Source: JAUJOE01 sp038252945 | GTDB lineage: Bacteria > Actinomycetota > Actinomycetes > Propionibacteriales > Nocardioidaceae | Direction of reading: 5' to 3' | Assembly (NCBI GenBank): GCA_038252945.1 | Contig: JBBSHN010000131.1 | Coordinates: forward strand, 1-6,148 | Length of the DNA: 6,148 nt | Shown: positions 4,630-6,148 of the stretch, in pieces | Layout of the letters: every line of letters starts with the position of its first letter | Numbering within the stretch: position 1 is the stretch's first letter | The notes under the pieces: generated by a model | Told to the model about the DNA's origin: nothing | Database searches by the model: none | Seen by the model: the letters and a program-made list of their open reading frames with translations, nothing else | Position numbers and translations under genes: made by a program

Positions 4630-5835
4630 CTACGGGGAGATTCTCCAGCTGGTGCCGTCCCAGTGCTCTATGAGGTTCCGGCTCTTGCGCCGGATGATGT
4701 AGGCGCCTACAGCGAACACGGCGGTCGATGACGCAGCGCTCACCCCTCCTAGGTAGTTCTTCCGGAGAGCCTGGTCGGGGCTGGCCACGATGCTCCAGCT
4801 GGTTCCGTCCCAATGCTCGGTCAGCGTATGGGACTGTCGGGCAGCGCCATGGGTGCCGACGGCCCATACATCGTCGGGCGAGACAACGCTCACGCTACGA
4901 AGGCTGTGCCGGTTGCCTGCTGCTCTCGGGCTGGACACTCTCGTCCAGCTCGTTCCGTCCCAATGCTCGATGAACGTTGCCGTGTCGAGCGAGCCGCTGT
5001 TCATCGTTCCGACAGCCCAGATGTCCTTGGCTGAGTCGCCGCTCACGGCGAACAGGTACGTAGTGTCGAGTGGGGCGGGGCTGTCGACGATGGACCACCG
5101 TGTCCCGTTCCAATGCTCGATGATCGGGTCACGCCGGAAACCGCCCGTGATGGTGGTGTAGTCGTAGGTGCCGACGGCCCAGACGTTGCCTGTGGAAACC
5201 GCCGTGACCCCCGACAGGTCAGCTAAGGACGAGCCCGGCGGTTTGGGGCTGTCTACGGTGGTCCATGTCGTGCCATCCCAGTGCTCGATCAGCGCCCCGT
5301 TGTAGGAGCCGTCGTAGATCGTGCCGACTGCCCACACATCGTCGGCTGAGCTCGCGCTCACCGAGGTAAGGGAGCTTGCCCGGCCTGGCTGGGGACTTGG
5401 CACGTGGGTCCAGGCGGTGCCATCCCAGTGCTCGATCAGAGCCTGCTGGTACTTGTCGGTAGCGTTCTGCGTCGCACCCACGGCCCAAACATCGCTGGAT
5501 GACACCGCATCGACCCCGAAAAGCCGGTTCGTCTTGTTGCCGGGGTTGGGACTGGCCACGTGTCGCCAACTCCTGCCGTTCCAACGCGTCACCCAGGTCT
5601 CGTACGTCAACGGAGCAATGGTGTGATAGCCAACCGCCCACGCATCGGTAACCGAGAGAGCGCTGACGTCGCTCAGTCCATGCTGCGATGTAGACGAGGC
5701 ATCGGGTCCCGGCAGAAGCGACGGGCCAGTTACCGAAGCCGGCTGGCCGGCGTCGGCTGGCGCCGACATGCCAAGGGACACAACCACCGAGACCGACAAC
5801 AGCCCTACGAAGCATCGAGCAGCTGAACTGGCCAT
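4630..5835 (-). CDS. Secreted seven-repeat beta-propeller protein (401 aa)
   Basis: The ATG at 5835 has a strong ribosome site, GGAGG at 5844-5840. It begins a classic signal peptide: an Arg-containing start, the hydrophobic core VGLLSVSVVVSLGM, and signal-peptidase site ADA-GQ after residue 29. A GTG at 5889 in the same frame would put 18 extra residues before the signal and is less likely. After a Ser/Pro/Gly-rich linker (30-51) come seven repeats of 46-56 residues: 52-98, 99-150, 151-199, 200-255, 256-305, 306-355 and 356-401. Each has the pattern L-x-x-V-s-a-x-S-x-x-D-v-W-A-V-G, then a variable loop, then E-H-W-D-G-t-x-W, then v-x-S-P-x-p. Seven such units strongly suggest a closed seven-bladed propeller secreted outside the cell. 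No lipobox, sorting motif or C-terminal membrane helix is seen. The last blade is short and ends RISP. The function is unknown; binding to a carbohydrate or protein is typical of such folds, and no catalytic signature is visible. Confidence 0.85.
   Translation of the reverse strand: MASSAARCFVGLLSVSVVVSLGMSAPADAGQPASVTGPSLLPGPDASSTSQHGLSDVSALSVTDAWAVGYHTIAPLTYETWVTRWNGRSWRHVASPNPGNKTNRLFGVDAVSSSDVWAVGATQNATDKYQQALIEHWDGTAWTHVPSPQPGRASSLTSVSASSADDVWAVGTIYDGSYNGALIEHWDGTTWTTVDSPKPPGSSLADLSGVTAVSTGNVWAVGTYDYTTITGGFRRDPIIEHWNGTRWSIVDSPAPLDTTYLFAVSGDSAKDIWAVGTMNSGSLDTATFIEHWDGTSWTRVSSPRAAGNRHSLRSVSVVSPDDVWAVGTHGAARQSHTLTEHWDGTSWSIVASPDQALRKNYLGGVSAASSTAVFAVGAYIIRRKSRNLIEHWDGTSWRISP
4633..5682 (-). 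repeat. Seven tandem propeller-blade coding repeats (about 150 bp each)
   Basis: The protein repeat is visible in the DNA. On the plus strand, versions of CCGTCCCAATGCTC (the complement of the E-H-W-D-G codons) recur near 4658, 4806, 4960, 5107, 5273 and 5422, with a diverged copy near 5577. Spacing is about 150 bases. Copies differ at many third positions and in loop length (blades 2 and 4 are longest), so the array is old rather than a recent expansion. Blade 1 (WNGRSW) and blade 7 (VFAVG) depart most from the consensus. Confidence 0.85.
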
Positions 5836-5839
5836 GAGA

Positions 5840-5844
5840 CCTCC
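5840..5844 (-). promoter_or_regulatory. Ribosome binding site that fixes the propeller gene start
   Basis: GGAGG on the minus strand lies 4 bases before the ATG at 5835-5833 (GGAGG-TCTC-ATG). It supports that start over the upstream in-frame GTG at 5889, which has no such site. Confidence 0.75.
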
Positions 5845-5876
5845 AAGAAGCCTCCGGCGAATCCCGAGGCGCCGAT

Positions 5877-5889
5877 TTACACTGTACAC
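5877..5889 (-). promoter_or_regulatory. Candidate -10 / operator-like motif upstream of the propeller gene
   Basis: GTGTACAGTGTAA on the minus strand is AT-richer than its surroundings. It contains TACAGT (5886-5881), a TANNNT -10 match about 45 bases before the ATG, and the short palindrome TACAC/TGTA that resembles small repressor half-sites. No good -35 hexamer is visible at the right spacing. Confidence 0.25.
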
Positions 5890-6004
5890 ATGCTCGCTAG
5901 GTACGCCTCGTCTCGTGGTGAGGGACTCCCGAATCGAACGCTATCCGGTCGACCGTGGAGCAGCATAGGCGGCGGAATGACTCACGTCGGGTGTTCGTCT
6001 GGAT

Positions 6005-6025
6005 GCCGCCGCGCGTACCGGCGGC
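6005..6025 (-). terminator. Hairpin at the stop codon of the dipeptidase-like gene
   Basis: GCCGCC (6005-6010) and GGCGGC (6020-6025) form a 6-bp all-GC stem with a 9-base loop, touching the last base of the upstream gene's TAG. There is no U-run. It could end the transcript of the minus-strand gene entering from the window edge and separate it from the propeller gene about 190 bases downstream. Hairpins like this are common in GC-rich DNA. Confidence 0.3.
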
Positions 6026-6147
6026 TAACCGGGGAAGTGCCGCCACTGCCCTTCCGAGACGACCTCGACGGCGCCGTCGACCACCGCGATGGCCGTCTGG
6101 TCGTCCATCGCGTACTTCGGTCCCGGGATGGTGCCCGCCCACCGCTC
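6025..6147 (-). CDS. C-terminal 40 residues of a probable S51 dipeptidase E-like protein (5' end outside window)
   Basis: The frame is open from the window edge to TAG at 6027-6025. It encodes a tail with PGPKYAMDDQTAI, a hydrophobic strand AVVDGAVEVVSEG and the end QWRHFPG. A DD-x-x-A-I/L turn followed by V-V-D-G-x-V-E-V-V-S is what I associate with the end of peptidase S51 (dipeptidase E / class-I glutamine-amidotransferase-like) proteins, which cleave Asp-X dipeptides in the cytoplasm. The catalytic Ser and His lie upstream, outside the window, so the assignment depends on this tail alone. The overlapping longer frame in this region is a shadow. Confidence 0.5.
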   Translation of the reverse strand, partial: ERWAGTIPGPKYAMDDQTAIAVVDGAVEVVSEGQWRHFPG

Positions 6148-6148
6148 G

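Noticed and set aside
4633..5682. Regular spacing of about 150 bp considered as a CRISPR or non-coding repeat array
   Set aside because: The repeats follow the codon frame of the propeller protein and vary at third positions, so they are protein-blade repeats.
5897..6142. Minus-strand 81-codon frame at the window end
   Set aside because: It is one frame off the dipeptidase-like tail (6147-6025) and rich in Gly and Arg; no family resemblance.

Overview
The window is high-GC DNA with GTG starts, an ISL3-type insertion sequence, an actinobacterial-style dimethylargininase and an actinobacterial-style tyrosine integrase remnant. It most likely comes from a member of the Actinomycetota; nothing here fixes a genus. 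It looks like an accessory or breakpoint region: a few intact genes sit among an insertion-sequence end, a half tRNA, a frameshifted integrase stub and two gene stubs that keep only their 5' ends.

Layout. Positions 1-363 are the right-hand end of an ISL3-family IS (transposase C-terminus plus a candidate terminal repeat). Positions 499-1689 (minus) encode an intact drug-exporter-like MFS permease, with a small tandem duplication at its stop codon. Positions 1901-1947 (minus) hold only the 3' half of a tRNA-Thr(UGU), the portion usually carried as the attachment core by tRNA-targeting integrative elements. About 450 bases away, 2402-2679 (plus) encodes the catalytic C-terminus of a tyrosine recombinase broken by a one-base frameshift and missing its N-terminus. 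Together these suggest the eroded end of an integrated element. Two small genes of unknown function lie nearby (2195-2383 and 2769-3074, both minus).

Positions 3183-3947 (minus) encode a complete dimethylarginine dimethylaminohydrolase with all catalytic residues visible. Divergent from it, 4292-4500 (plus) holds the start of a sugar-type MFS transporter, frameshifted after 16 codons and then lost. Next comes 4513-4614 (plus), a 33-codon stub that resembles the N-terminus of AlkZ-like winged-helix proteins. Positions 4630-5835 (minus) encode a secreted seven-repeat protein, very probably a seven-bladed beta-propeller. The window ends at 6025-6147 (minus) in the last 40 codons of a gene resembling the S51 dipeptidase E family.

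The intact genes do not form an obvious pathway. The MFS exporter, dimethylargininase and propeller appear to be independent transcription units, each separated by remnants. The propeller protein and the integration scar are the most interesting items; I see no convincing new multi-gene system.
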